This document shows, piece after piece, positions 27,684 through 36,343 of a stretch of DNA of 64,000 nt; position 1 is the first letter of the stretch, and every line of letters starts with the position of its first letter. A program made the translations under genes and the position numbers. The stretch lies in contig NZ_CP138200.1 in NCBI RefSeq assembly GCF_050859025.1, forward strand, positions 3,286,001 to 3,350,000, in the 5' to 3' direction. Source of the DNA: Wukongibacter sp050859025. Its GTDB lineage: Bacteria > Bacillota > Clostridia > Peptostreptococcales > Caminicellaceae. The notes below the pieces were generated by a model, which saw only the letters and a program-made list of their open reading frames with translations, searched no databases and was not told the DNA's origin.

Positions 27684-29216
27684 TTATATATTCCAAAAGT
27701 TTTTGTCTAAACTCCTATATTGAATAGCTTCAGATATATGTTTAACTTCAATTCTTTCACTATTATCTAAATCTGCTATTGTTCTACTAAGTTTAATAAT
27801 TTTATTATATGAGCGAGCACTCAGTCTAAGCTTCTTAAAAGCCGTTTCTAATAGACTATTTTGTTCTTTACCTAATTTACAATGCTCTTTAATAAGTCTC
27901 GGTGGAAGCTGGGAATTACACCTTATATTTTCTTTCTCATACCTATCAAGTTGTATGATCCTAGCCTTATCTATATTTTCCTTAATCTCCTTAGACGTTT
28001 TTCCTTTACTTTCTCCCGCTAACTCCTTATATTCCACGGGAAAAACCTCTATATGCATGTCAATTCGATCAAGCAAGGGTCCTGAAATTTTGGACAGGTA
28101 CTTTTTTACTTGATATGGAGCACAGCTGCACTCATTTTGGGGATCATTATAATACCCACAAGGACAAGGGTTCATACTGGCAACTAGAATAAACTTGGAA
28201 GGATAAGTTACAGTTGCATTCACCCTAGATATTGTGACTTCCTCATCCTCCATAGGCTGTCTAAGCACTTCTAGTACACTTTTGGGAAACTCAGTGAGTT
28301 CATCTAAGAATAGAACTCCTAAATGAGCTAAAGAGACGTCTCCTGGCTTTGGAACCTTTCCTCCACCGATTAATGATACTCTAGAAGCTGTATGGTGTGG
28401 GGAGATAAATGGTCTTGTTCTGATAAGAGAAGAATTACTCGGTAATAAACCTGAAACACTATAAATCTTTGTGACTTCAATACATTCCTCTATATCCATA
28501 TCAGGAAGTATAGTAGGAAATCGTCTTGCCAGCATTGTCTTTCCTGAACCAGGAGGTCCAATTAATATTATATTATGGCCTCCTGCTGCCGCTATCTCAA
28601 AAGCTCTTATCACACCTTGCTGACCTGAAACCTCGCTTAAATCTACATCATAAGTCCTATCATGATTATCTTTTGTCTCTATATTGAAGCTGTGCTCAAT
28701 TTTTAAGTCACCCTTAAGAAAGTTCATAACTTCCACAAGGTTTTCGAAAGGATAAACTTCAATATCTTCTATAATTCTTGCCTCATCAAAATTCTCTTTT
28801 GGAATAATTATTTTTTTATAGCCCTTTGCCCTTAATGAAATTACTATTGGAAGGACTCCTATTACCTTATTTAAATTACCATTCAAGGACAATTCCCCTA
28901 TAAATGCATACTCTGCCAAGGTTTTGCTTGCAATCTGATTTGATGCCCCTAATAGCCCCATAGCTATCGGTAGGTCTAGATGAGTTCCCTCCTTTCTAGT
29001 GTTTGCAGGGGCTAGATTTATAGTAATTCTTTTTACTGGAAATTTAAATCCAGAGTTCTTTATTGCTGCTCTTATTCTTTCTTTTGATTCCCTAACTGCA
29101 GTATCGGGAAGTCCAACTATTGAAAAGGATGGTAATCCGCTTGATATATCTGCTTCTACATTAACTATTTCTCCATCCAAGCCAAAAAGAACACAACTTA
29201 TAATATTTGATAGCAC
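27684..29216 (-). CDS. comM: ComM/YifB family Mg-chelatase-like AAA ATPase
   Basis: ComM-family helicases promote branch migration during natural transformation, and the gene is commonly called yifB. The 510-residue protein has an N-terminal LonC-like domain (GLPSFSIVGLPDTAVRESKE), the AAA+ core with Walker A GPPGSGKT at residues 220-227, Walker B LFLDE, a cysteine cluster (NPCPCGYYNDPQNECSC) and a C-terminal Mg-chelatase domain. The start is GTG 29216 with GGAGG upstream. It is next to dprA, consistent with a DNA-uptake role. Confidence 0.95.
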   Translation of the reverse strand: MLSNIISCVLFGLDGEIVNVEADISSGLPSFSIVGLPDTAVRESKERIRAAIKNSGFKFPVKRITINLAPANTRKEGTHLDLPIAMGLLGASNQIASKTLAEYAFIGELSLNGNLNKVIGVLPIVISLRAKGYKKIIIPKENFDEARIIEDIEVYPFENLVEVMNFLKGDLKIEHSFNIETKDNHDRTYDVDLSEVSGQQGVIRAFEIAAAGGHNIILIGPPGSGKTMLARRFPTILPDMDIEECIEVTKIYSVSGLLPSNSSLIRTRPFISPHHTASRVSLIGGGKVPKPGDVSLAHLGVLFLDELTEFPKSVLEVLRQPMEDEEVTISRVNATVTYPSKFILVASMNPCPCGYYNDPQNECSCAPYQVKKYLSKISGPLLDRIDMHIEVFPVEYKELAGESKGKTSKEIKENIDKARIIQLDRYEKENIRCNSQLPPRLIKEHCKLGKEQNSLLETAFKKLRLSARSYNKIIKLSRTIADLDNSERIEVKHISEAIQYRSLDKNFWNI

Positions 29217-29540
29217 TTTATACCTCCTTCGTCTCTAAGTCTTCTATTTATTTATTATTCAATACATTTCTAGAAATTCCTGCATATTCTAGTAAAATAT
29301 ATTATCAATAGACAAATTTATACATTGATTTACCATATTAATTTTATGTTAATTATTAATACAATAAAAAAAGTAGCTTAATCGCTACTCTTAAAATATT
29401 ATAAGATAGTATTATTTTATAGTAAAATAGGTTGATTACATTTAATATTTCCATTATAACTATATATCTTTTTTCTTAACTCTTAATATGGTATAAATTC
29501 CGAAAATCAATGAATATGCTTTCTTTCACTTGAATCATCT
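29217..29540. other. Gap between the small membrane gene and comM
   Basis: 324 bases with no supported gene. A minus-strand terminator lies at 29366-29390. The rest is AT-rich and presumably includes the comM promoter, which I could not place. Confidence 0.4.
29366..29390 (-). terminator. Terminator of the small two-gene unit
   Basis: Minus-strand stem AGTAGC-GATTAA-GCTACT followed by TTTTTT. It lies about 150 bases past the stop at 29541. Confidence 0.7.
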
Positions 29541-29711
29541 TCAATCGTTTAACCACTTAACAAATCTGATATATAGAAAAATTTGATATCCAATCATAAT
29601 AAAATTTAAGATAAGAATAAGAACTGAATTATGTCTGCATATAAACTGACATATGAACATTAACACAATAAAAATAATTGAAGCTATGTAAAACTTATAA
29701 GAACTATTCAT
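29541..29711 (-). CDS. Small two-helix membrane protein, unknown
   Basis: 56 residues starting MNSSYKFYIASII, with two hydrophobic helices (about 7-24 and 30-48) and a short charged tail (VKWLND). I prefer ATG 29711, whose first bases overlap the stop of the preceding small frame (ATGAATAG), which implies coupled translation. The upstream site AAAGGGACC is weak. I do not recognise the family. A peptide or membrane regulator is possible but not shown. Confidence 0.5.
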   Translation of the reverse strand: MNSSYKFYIASIIFIVLMFICQFICRHNSVLILILNFIMIGYQIFLYIRFVKWLND

Positions 29712-29841
29712 ACTCTTCGGTCCCTTTCTCAATAAGTTCAATACCTTCCCCTACTAAATCACTTAATCGCCTGCTTGAATTTAAGTATATCTCTTCAATA
29801 CCCATAGCTATTTCCATAACAATTTCGTAAAGGCAACTCAT
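29704..29841 (-). CDS. Small acidic protein coupled to the two-helix protein, unknown
   Basis: 45 residues beginning MSCLYEIVMEIAMGIEEIYL, acidic at the C-terminus (EKGTEEYE). GGGGGAAA lies just upstream of ATG 29841. Its stop overlaps the start of the next gene by 8 bases, the main evidence that both are real. No family was recognised. It is predicted to be amphipathic and helical. Confidence 0.4.
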   Translation of the reverse strand: MSCLYEIVMEIAMGIEEIYLNSSRRLSDLVGEGIELIEKGTEEYE

Positions 29842-30411
29842 ATTTTCCCCCTTAATACTTTACGTCTTCATAAAATTCCTCAATTATTACCTAGTATATA
29901 ATTTCTTTCGTATCTTATTTAAAACTATCAATAATAATTAATATTTCTGCTCTACTATGTTTATTAATGATTTCAAATAATATTCCTATTCTACAACATG
30001 CTTTTTTATTATTTACTAGATTCAACATTAAATCATATATAGAGAGTTCAAAGTAAAGTTCTGACTGAAATCTCTCTATATTAATATTTCTTCTTAGTGA
30101 TCTCAATAAATTTGCTTTTATCTTTAAAATCTATAGAAAAATAGGTTTATTGCATAAACGAAAGGGAAATATTAATATCACCTTCCCAATAAACTAGTAA
30201 AAAAGGTTAACTTAGAAAAATTTTTTATATAAATAATACAGCCATAGCTAAGAAAAATAGACTCTTTTCGTCTTTAACTAGGTAACTATTTTCAAAAAGA
30301 ATTATTTTACATTAAATACATTTTGTATATATATTATAAAATTTTAGTAGTGCGGCAGGTTGAATCTATTAAAATTACAAAAGAAAATACTGTAAAAAAG
30401 GGGTATGCGAA
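29842..30411. other. Gap between divergent small genes
   Basis: 570 bases without a supported gene. A weak 63-codon frame with a TTG start (29915-30106, minus) lacks a ribosome site. Around 30311-30340 TTTACA and TATATT, 18 bases apart, could be the promoter of the Spo0E-like gene on the plus strand. Confidence 0.35.
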
Positions 30412-30582
30412 ATGAATAATTTGAATAGGCTACAAAAATTAATCAATAAAATTGATGAAACTAAAATTAATCTATACAAATTAGTTGAACACAAACAATG
30501 GGATCTTTTAGATGACGAGGTAATTAAGTTAAGTCAATTACTAGATGAATTGCTGTTACAGTATCATCATATAGCAAAATAG
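30412..30582 (+). CDS. Spo0E-like aspartyl-phosphate phosphatase
   Basis: Spo0E-family proteins dephosphorylate Spo0A~P and delay sporulation. The 56-residue product starts MNNLNRLQKLINKIDETKIN and ends with the family motif EVIKLSQLLDELLLQYHH, corresponding to the conserved SQxLDxLI..Y pattern. GGGG lies 8 bases before ATG 30412. The size and two-helix hairpin fit the family. It is one of the few plus-strand genes here, inside a small accessory island. Confidence 0.82.
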   Translation: MNNLNRLQKLINKIDETKINLYKLVEHKQWDLLDDEVIKLSQLLDELLLQYHHIAK

Positions 30583-30585
30583 CAG

Positions 30586-30843
30586 TTAGATAATTTTTGA
30601 TTCAGCCTGCTGTACTATATAATATAGCAATAAAATAACAGCGTCCCAAGAATAACCTTTCAGTTCCTTCTTGAGACGCTGTGCATATTTTCCTTTTCTT
30701 TTCTGTAGTTTTCTTTTCTTGCTTTCGTGAGCTCCACATCCTGTTTTTACAATATCAAGATGCCTTCCTTGTTTTCCAGCTGAGTTGATAACTAAATCTT
30801 TACCACTAATAGTAATTTTCTCTTTTATCTTTTTCTTTCCCAT
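30586..30843 (-). CDS. Basic protein of unknown function
   Basis: 85 residues starting MGKKKIKEKITISGKDLVIN, very rich in Lys and Arg, with a single Cys (C36) in the stretch KTGCGAHESKKRKLQKRKGK. The C-terminus is more hydrophobic (AVILLLYYIVQQA). GAGGTGAT lies before ATG 30843. It ends 3 bases from the convergent Spo0E-like gene. I do not recognise a family; nucleic-acid binding would fit the charge but is only a guess. Confidence 0.6.
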   Translation of the reverse strand: MGKKKIKEKITISGKDLVINSAGKQGRHLDIVKTGCGAHESKKRKLQKRKGKYAQRLKKELKGYSWDAVILLLYYIVQQAESKII

Positions 30844-31264
30844 ATAATCACCTCATTAAGATTTGTATAATATTATAATAGCAAAGAATATATTCAAATT
30901 CAATAACCTCATATATTCTTAATTAGTTTTCCTCTAATTATCCTAACAAGCTTATACTAGGAAATAATTACCTAGGAAATGTACAGAAATATACATAACA
31001 TCTGAAACATCAACATAAAGAAAGCTCGAATAACAAATTACTCTTTATTTTATAAACCAATGTCTAATCACGTAGAATCATAATCTATAACGACTAATCC
31101 CAAAACTTTCTATGTAGAGGTAACCAATTGTCTAATGAATAGTCTTTAAGATATCTTTATAAAACATTTAATGAGAAATATTTATTACCTTGCCTTTATC
31201 TTTAACATTTCCATACTGATTTGCATATTATAGTTAAAAGACCTTTTAAGATGGAGTGAGAAAT
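30844..31264. other. Non-coding gap before the LysM gene
   Basis: About 420 bases with no supported gene. The stretch TAGAGGTAACCAATTG near 31115 resembles the ends of family C palindromes, but I could not complete a second arm. No firm promoter was identified. Confidence 0.3.
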
Positions 31265-31798
31265 GTGCGCCACAGAAATCTAGAGCCTCGTAAACCAGAA
31301 ATATGTTATAGACATTCAGCAACCAAATATACGGTAAAGAGAGGTGATACACTATATAGTATTGCATCTCATTTCGGAATATCTGTACATGATTTAGCAA
31401 TGCATAATGGACATATTCCAAATCCAAGATTTCTTATAACAGGTGATGTCTTGTGTATTCCAAAGACTAAAGCATTATGTTCATTCATATATCCTACTAA
31501 AGAACCTCCGAAAAATTCCTATGCTGTCATTTCTAGATTAAATGGTATAACTTGTATAACTAATCTACCTGAGATTGAAAGTTTTGGTGAAGAGTTTGTC
31601 TATTACCATTGTTATGCTGTAGGTCCAAATGAATTCAGATATGTAGAATTATCTAATATTTCTCAAAACCCGTCTATCTGGATCGGAGAGATTAGAGAAA
31701 TGAATCTAGGACCTAAAATAAGGGTTATCATTAGTGCTGTTAAGGAAAATGAATTGCATAAGCCACCTGGCGATCTCATATTGTTTGACAGTAAATGA
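31265..31798 (+). CDS. LysM-domain protein, probably cell envelope or spore associated
   Basis: The 177-residue protein has one LysM domain (YTVKRGDTLYSIASHFGISV, ending VLCIPKTKA) near residues 20-65, a peptidoglycan-binding module, and an unrecognised C-terminal region of about 110 residues. I choose GTG 31265 because GGAG lies 8 bases before it; GTG 31256 is an alternative. No signal peptide is visible, which recalls spore-coat LysM proteins made in the mother cell. That role is inference. Confidence 0.75.
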   Translation: MRHRNLEPRKPEICYRHSATKYTVKRGDTLYSIASHFGISVHDLAMHNGHIPNPRFLITGDVLCIPKTKALCSFIYPTKEPPKNSYAVISRLNGITCITNLPEIESFGEEFVYYHCYAVGPNEFRYVELSNISQNPSIWIGEIREMNLGPKIRVIISAVKENELHKPPGDLILFDSK

Positions 31799-31812
31799 TT
31801 AGTTCAAAAAAC

Positions 31813-31856
31813 AAAGTCTTCTTTGAAATTTTTTTAAGGAAGACTTTATTTTTTTA
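31813..31856 (+). terminator. Terminator of the LysM gene
   Basis: Stem AAAGTCTTCTTT/AAGGAAGACTTT around an A/T loop, followed by ATTTTTTT. It lies 15 bases after the stop codon. Confidence 0.85.
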
Positions 31857-31895
31857 ATATTAAAAAATACATTAGAACCACATTATTAAGTCCAA

Positions 31896-32046
31896 ATTAT
31901 TCATAGTAAATTCAAAACTCTACTGAGTCCTTTTAACTCTAAGACCTCTATCAAATGTTAAACGCAACGTCTCGTCTGTCTAGCATTTGCTGAAAGCCTT
32001 AGAATTCAAAATAACTTGCAATCTTTCAAACTTTTTATGAATAGTT
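31896..32046. repeat. Family D palindromic element, copy 1
   Basis: About 150-base imperfect inverted repeat with ends ATTATTCATAG and CTTTTTATGAATAG. Shared blocks with the copy at 38841-38991 are TCAAAACTCTACT-like, TCTAAGA, TATCAAAT, AAGCCTTAGAA-like and the right end ATGAATA. It lies between the LysM gene and yraN. The remaining bases to 32219 show no gene. Confidence 0.7.
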
Positions 32047-32219
32047 CAGGTGTAATCATAATCATCGTGTTAGTAATGGAAAAAACTTTATTAATAGTAA
32101 ACCAATAATAGTTCCTATTAGAATTTGAACACCTGAGAGCCTCTTATGCCTCATAATATAGTTCTCCCTTCAATAATTGATTTCCAAGGTTCATGTTTGC
32201 TAATTATCCAAATAGATTA

Positions 32220-32323
32220 TATAGGGTTTACATAGTAAGACTTAATTTATACATATACAAATACTCAGTGTTTCTGGGAGTTTTGGATATGTATAAATTA
32301 AAGTCTTTACTTAAATCCCTATA
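32220..32323. repeat. TATAG-ended palindromic element, family A copy 2
   Basis: 104 bases with arms TATAGGGTTTACATAGTAAG and its partner ending TTTACTTAAATCCCTATA, plus inner arms around TTAATTTATACATAT and ATATGTATAAATTAA. It abuts the yraN stop codon (32324) with no intervening base. The loop is almost the reverse complement of that in copy 47759-47862. Confidence 0.88.
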
Positions 32324-32680
32324 CTAGCAAACTATATTCTCTATATGATTTATATCTACCTCACTTAAAGTTTTCATGAATACTTCAATTGCATCAATTC
32401 TGATATCAGAATCATATATTCTATTTTGAGCTAAATAAAAGTTTAGGGTTTTCACTATACGACTTATTTTAACTCTACTAATTGCTTCAACTGGTCGACC
32501 ATAGCTTGTATCTCTTCTAGTCTTTACCTCAACAAATACAAAGCAATTCCTATCCTTTGCTATAATATCAATTTCTCCAAATCTACACCTATAATTACGA
32601 CTTAGTATTTTATATCCCTTTTTCTTTAAAAACTCTACAGCCCTATTTTCTCCTATATCACCAATGTTTTTTCTATTCAA
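32324..32680 (-). CDS. yraN: YraN family (UPF0102) endonuclease-like protein
   Basis: Small nuclease-fold protein of uncertain function, common next to rnhB. The 118-residue product shows IGENRAVEFLKKKGYKILSRN near the N-terminus, then GEIDIIAKD and FVEVKTRR, which supply the PD-(D/E)XK-like active-site residues. The start is TTG 32680 and the site upstream is G-rich. A palindromic repeat abuts its stop. Confidence 0.93.
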   Translation of the reverse strand: MNRKNIGDIGENRAVEFLKKKGYKILSRNYRCRFGEIDIIAKDRNCFVFVEVKTRRDTSYGRPVEAISRVKISRIVKTLNFYLAQNRIYDSDIRIDAIEVFMKTLSEVDINHIENIVC

Positions 32681-32695
32681 AATGACTAATCCCCC

Positions 32696-32953
32696 CTAGT
32701 AGTTATCTAATCTAGCTATAAAGGACAAAACTTCAGCAACAACATTGTAAAGCTCTGGAGGTATTTCCTCTCCGATTGACAAATTATATAATTGCTTAGA
32801 TAATTTCTCATCCTTATAAATAGGAATACCGCTCTTTTCAGCTAATTCCTTTATTTTTTCAGCTGTAAAACCCTTACCCTTTGCCACTACTTTAGGCGCT
32901 ATGTCATCCTCTGGGCTATATTTTAAAGCATTAGCAATCGTTTTTCTATTCAT
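32696..32953 (-). CDS. ylqH: FlhB C-terminal domain homologue (YlqH-like)
   Basis: An 85-residue soluble protein equal to the cytoplasmic domain of FlhB without the membrane part. It aligns with the FlhB end encoded at 974-2056: APKVVAKGKG, IPIYKDEKLSKQLYNLSIGE and IPPELYNVVAEVLSFI. The NPTH cleavage motif is absent, replaced by ANALKYSPEDD. It lies 4 bases after ylqG, as in Bacillus. A role as a substrate-specificity partner is inferred. Confidence 0.9.
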   Translation of the reverse strand: MNRKTIANALKYSPEDDIAPKVVAKGKGFTAEKIKELAEKSGIPIYKDEKLSKQLYNLSIGEEIPPELYNVVAEVLSFIARLDNY

Positions 32954-32957
32954 TTCA

Positions 32958-34583
32958 CTACACCCTTATATCCAAAGTATTTAATTTACTTTTTTCGTTG
33001 CCAAACTCAAGAGTTGTCAAGTCTATCCTTTCCTCATTAAAGCTATACTTAACAATCACATTATTAAATTCATATTCTTTAAGCTTATTTACCAGTAAAG
33101 CCTCATTATTCTCAATAACTTTTTTTATATTTTTATCTGCAACTTTGAAACTTAAATTTATGTCCTTTTTATTAATTTCTATTAAAACCTGAACTAAATC
33201 TAAGTTATTTGTATTTAATGAGATAAATATCTTGGCATTCTGAGGATTAATTTTTTTCCTACTTTTTTCGTCCTTTTTAATATAGATATCTAAATTTTTA
33301 TGGGAATTGTTAATATTTATAGGTATTTGTATAAAAGCCATATTTTCATTTAATCTATTGACAAAGTCAAAGGAGGTTTTAATTTCATCAATATGTCTAG
33401 TTATCAGACTTCGATTTTCACTAGTTGATACACTATTCTTTATATCATCAAGACTTTGAAAAAGTTCTTTAATTATTGATGTGAGTTCTCCTTTTCCCTT
33501 AACACTAGATGCGTTGAGTCTTTGAATAAGTGTCAAAAGCTTACTTTTCTGTTCATTGTTCTGTAGGTTTTTTTCAAAATTAACATTACTCTCCTCAGAT
33601 GCTTCTGATTTTTGAATAAACACTTCTGGTTTACTTTTTCTATTAATACCTTGCAAGCTTTTTTTAAAAACAGTACTTTCTTTTATACTATTTTCTTCTG
33701 AGGTATCAAGCTTTTCCATAAGTCTTATAAGCGTATTTTTAGGATTAGTATCTTGTATACTTTTTTCAATATTTACATTGTCTCTAAAAATATTATTATT
33801 CATCGCCTCATCGTCTAGTAGCTTTATAAGCCCTTCAATTTGGCTTGTTATTGTCTTATTACCAGATATTATATTATCAACTAGAACATTATCCTTTATA
33901 TTAAAATTTAGGTTATTTTTTAACATAAATACTAGTTTCTCTAATGGGCTCTTATTTCCTCCATCTAGAAATTCATTAATAAATGAAAGGTTACTTCTAG
34001 AATCACCTTGATTTATATCTTTTATTGCTTTAGAGACTTGTTGATTTGACTCATCTTTTAAGATAATCTCATTGTCTTTTATAAGGTTCTTTAAAGCCTC
34101 TTTAATATTGATATTAATAGTTTCTGAACTAATCGGAAGATTATTTTCTTTGACAAGGTCAGAGAGTTTACCATAATAGTTTTTCGTAGACAATATTGCT
34201 GAGAGATTTTCATTAGTTATGGGAATTTGATTTTTAAATAATAATTTAACAAGCTCTTTATTCTCATCATTGAGCTTTATACCCATTTCAGAAAGCTTAC
34301 TTTCGAGTAAGGCAAGCTTGGAAATATTGCTCTTAATAGTAAGCTTATCCTCTGACACATCGGCAATTGTAAATTCTACAAGGTCTCCAACATTATAGCG
34401 TACAGAGGAAATATCCTTAGCTTCAAGAGCAAATTTGTCATTTATCTCTAGCATTATAGTATCTCCAACTATAGATAAAACCTTAGCCTTTAATATGTCT
34501 CCGGCCTTTAGCCTAGATATCAGATCCTTACTTACCACATTATTGTTATTAAAAACAGAATTCAGTAAATTTTGAATTTCCAT
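32958..34583 (-). CDS. ylqG: YlqG-like protein with FliK-type C-terminus
   Basis: A 541-residue protein at the position of Bacillus ylqG, between rnhB and ylqH. The N-terminus (about 20-90) looks like a small beta barrel (LKAGDILKAKVLSIVGDTIM). The middle is low-complexity, Ser/Asn/Lys-rich, and the end (about 410-510) resembles the FliK hook-length domain (IQIPININNSHKNLDIYIKK). The start at 34583 is set by AAGGTGA upstream. Its neighbour is an FlhB C-domain, the natural partner of FliK. Confidence 0.75.
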   Translation of the reverse strand: MEIQNLLNSVFNNNNVVSKDLISRLKAGDILKAKVLSIVGDTIMLEINDKFALEAKDISSVRYNVGDLVEFTIADVSEDKLTIKSNISKLALLESKLSEMGIKLNDENKELVKLLFKNQIPITNENLSAILSTKNYYGKLSDLVKENNLPISSETININIKEALKNLIKDNEIILKDESNQQVSKAIKDINQGDSRSNLSFINEFLDGGNKSPLEKLVFMLKNNLNFNIKDNVLVDNIISGNKTITSQIEGLIKLLDDEAMNNNIFRDNVNIEKSIQDTNPKNTLIRLMEKLDTSEENSIKESTVFKKSLQGINRKSKPEVFIQKSEASEESNVNFEKNLQNNEQKSKLLTLIQRLNASSVKGKGELTSIIKELFQSLDDIKNSVSTSENRSLITRHIDEIKTSFDFVNRLNENMAFIQIPININNSHKNLDIYIKKDEKSRKKINPQNAKIFISLNTNNLDLVQVLIEINKKDINLSFKVADKNIKKVIENNEALLVNKLKEYEFNNVIVKYSFNEERIDLTTLEFGNEKSKLNTLDIRV

Positions 34584-34612
34584 TATAATCACCTTGTTTC
34601 TAGTAGCCAAAA

Positions 34613-35386
34613 CTACCTAATATTCTTTAAAAAACTCTTTCTATGCATAGGCGTTATTCCATATTTCATTATTGCATCATAATGCTCCTTTGTTCCATAT
34701 CCTTTATGCTTAGAGAATTTGTAATCAGGATATGTCAGGTCGTATTCTTTAACAATTCTATCCCTAGTAACCTTAGCAATTATTGATGCCGCCGCTATAG
34801 AGATGCTTTTACTATCACCTTTAATGATACTCTTTTGCTTAATATTTATATCGGCTATTTCCAATGCATCTATTAGCATAAAATCTGGTTTTATTTTCAT
34901 AGATTCGATAGCTCTTTTCATTGCAAGCTTCGTAGCATTAAATATATTTATCTTATCAATCAATGTATTATCAACTATCCCGACACCTATATCAACAGCA
35001 ATATCTTGAATTTTCTCATAGAGCTCGTCTCTTTTCTTCTCAGATAATTTCTTTGAATCATTTACACCTTCTATTAATTCGTATTTAGGTAAGATCACAG
35101 CCGAAGCTACAACAGGTCCTGCAAGGGGTCCACGCCCTGCTTCATCTAATCCAGCTATAGATTCAAATCCAAATTTGAGACACTTTCCTTCATACTGCCA
35201 AAGAGTCTTTAATCGCTCTATCTCGGCCCTATTTTTTTCTTGCTGCTTACTTAACTTCTCTGCAAGCTTCTTAACATTTTTTCGAGTATCTTGGTTTAAA
35301 GTATCTATGTATGAATATTTTTTCTCACTTCCCAATAAATCTATATAATTTTGTATTTCCTTAAATGACATTTTTGAAAAATCCAT
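34613..35386 (-). CDS. rnhB: Ribonuclease HII
   Basis: Cleaves the RNA strand of RNA-DNA hybrids and single ribonucleotides in DNA. The 257-residue protein has the catalytic motif AGLDEAGRGPLAGPVV (D81, E82), VNDSKKLS, and the C-terminal KHKGYGTKEHYDAI. A helical N-terminal extension of about 70 residues is typical of the Bacillus type. AAAGGAG precedes ATG 35386. It sits between rbgA and ylqG. Confidence 0.96.
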   Translation of the reverse strand: MDFSKMSFKEIQNYIDLLGSEKKYSYIDTLNQDTRKNVKKLAEKLSKQQEKNRAEIERLKTLWQYEGKCLKFGFESIAGLDEAGRGPLAGPVVASAVILPKYELIEGVNDSKKLSEKKRDELYEKIQDIAVDIGVGIVDNTLIDKINIFNATKLAMKRAIESMKIKPDFMLIDALEIADINIKQKSIIKGDSKSISIAAASIIAKVTRDRIVKEYDLTYPDYKFSKHKGYGTKEHYDAIMKYGITPMHRKSFLKNIR

Positions 35387-35440
35387 TATATTACTCCTTT
35401 CTCTATGTAAATTTAATAATAATTATTATAACATAAAAAA

Positions 35441-35465
35441 ATAAGAAGCACATTTTAGCGCTTCA
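35441..35465 (-). terminator. Terminator downstream of rbgA
   Basis: Minus-strand stem GAAGCGC-TAAAAT-GTGCTTC (one G-U pair) followed by TTATTTTTTT, directly after the rbgA stop. It would separate lepB-rbgA from rnhB. Confidence 0.7.
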
Positions 35466-36338
35466 TTATTTCTCATCCTGTTCTCTATTTAAATCATCAG
35501 GAGATTCTAGAGTAATTTTCCCTATTGTCCCCTTTCTAAATTCATCTAAAACTATGTTTGAAACTTTAGAATAGTCAATTATTCCACCGGATCTTTTACA
35601 ACCTCGTTTTGCCCCAATGTCTTCCATTATAATAACTGGTTCTTCGCTGAGTTCATCAAGTTTATATCTATTCATTAATTTATCTGGATACCTTATAGAC
35701 AGCTGTTCTAACAGCTTAACACATAGCTCATCAGTATCTAATATTTCATCCTTTATTGCTCCAGTAAAGGCTAAATTTAATCCTACCTTTATATCCTCTA
35801 TTTTGGGCCAAAGTATACCTGGAGTATCAAATAAATCCAAGTCGTTTCTTATTCTAATCCATTGCTTACCCTTTGTAACCCCAGGCTTATTACCTGTTTT
35901 TGCTGATTTCTTTCCTGCAAGCTTATTGATTAAAGATGATTTACCTACGTTAGGAATTCCTACAATCATAACTCGTATAGGACGAACTTTTCGGCCCTTA
36001 CTCCTCATTGCTTCAATCTTATCTTTAACGGTGCTTTTGATTGAATCAATTAGATTTCCCATTCCTTCTCCCGTAAGCGAGTTAATTGGTATTGCCTTTA
36101 TACCTAAATCACCATAATAAGAAATCCATTCCTTAAGCAGTTTAGGGTCTGACAAGTCAGACTTGTTAAGGGCAATAATCTTAGGTTTATTCCCAATAAG
36201 ATTATCTACATCAGGGTTTTTACTACTTATAGGTATTCTAGCATCTAGAAGCTCGATAACAACGTCCACAAGCTTTAAATTCTTTTGAATAAGTTCCTTA
36301 GTCTTCTTCATATGACCAGGATACCAGTTTATAATCAT
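35466..36338 (-). CDS. rbgA: Ribosome biogenesis GTPase RbgA (YlqF)
   Basis: Late assembly GTPase of the 50S subunit. The G motifs are circularly permuted, as in this family: NKSD at residues 58-61, then GIPNVGKSS at 127-135 and DTPG at 171-174. The start is ATG 36338 (MIINWYPGHM), with GGTGAT overlapping the end of lepB. The length of 290 is typical. The C-terminal RNA-binding helical domain is present. Confidence 0.96.
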   Translation of the reverse strand: MIINWYPGHMKKTKELIQKNLKLVDVVIELLDARIPISSKNPDVDNLIGNKPKIIALNKSDLSDPKLLKEWISYYGDLGIKAIPINSLTGEGMGNLIDSIKSTVKDKIEAMRSKGRKVRPIRVMIVGIPNVGKSSLINKLAGKKSAKTGNKPGVTKGKQWIRIRNDLDLFDTPGILWPKIEDIKVGLNLAFTGAIKDEILDTDELCVKLLEQLSIRYPDKLMNRYKLDELSEEPVIIMEDIGAKRGCKRSGGIIDYSKVSNIVLDEFRKGTIGKITLESPDDLNREQDEK

Positions 36339-36343
36339 ATATA

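Noticed and set aside
29915..30106. 63-codon minus-strand frame between the small membrane gene and the Spo0E-like gene
   Set aside because: It starts with TTG, has no ribosome site, and shows no family features.
31185..31427. 80-codon minus-strand frame over the start of the LysM gene
   Set aside because: It overlaps the LysM coding sequence antisense and lacks a ribosome site or recognisable motif.
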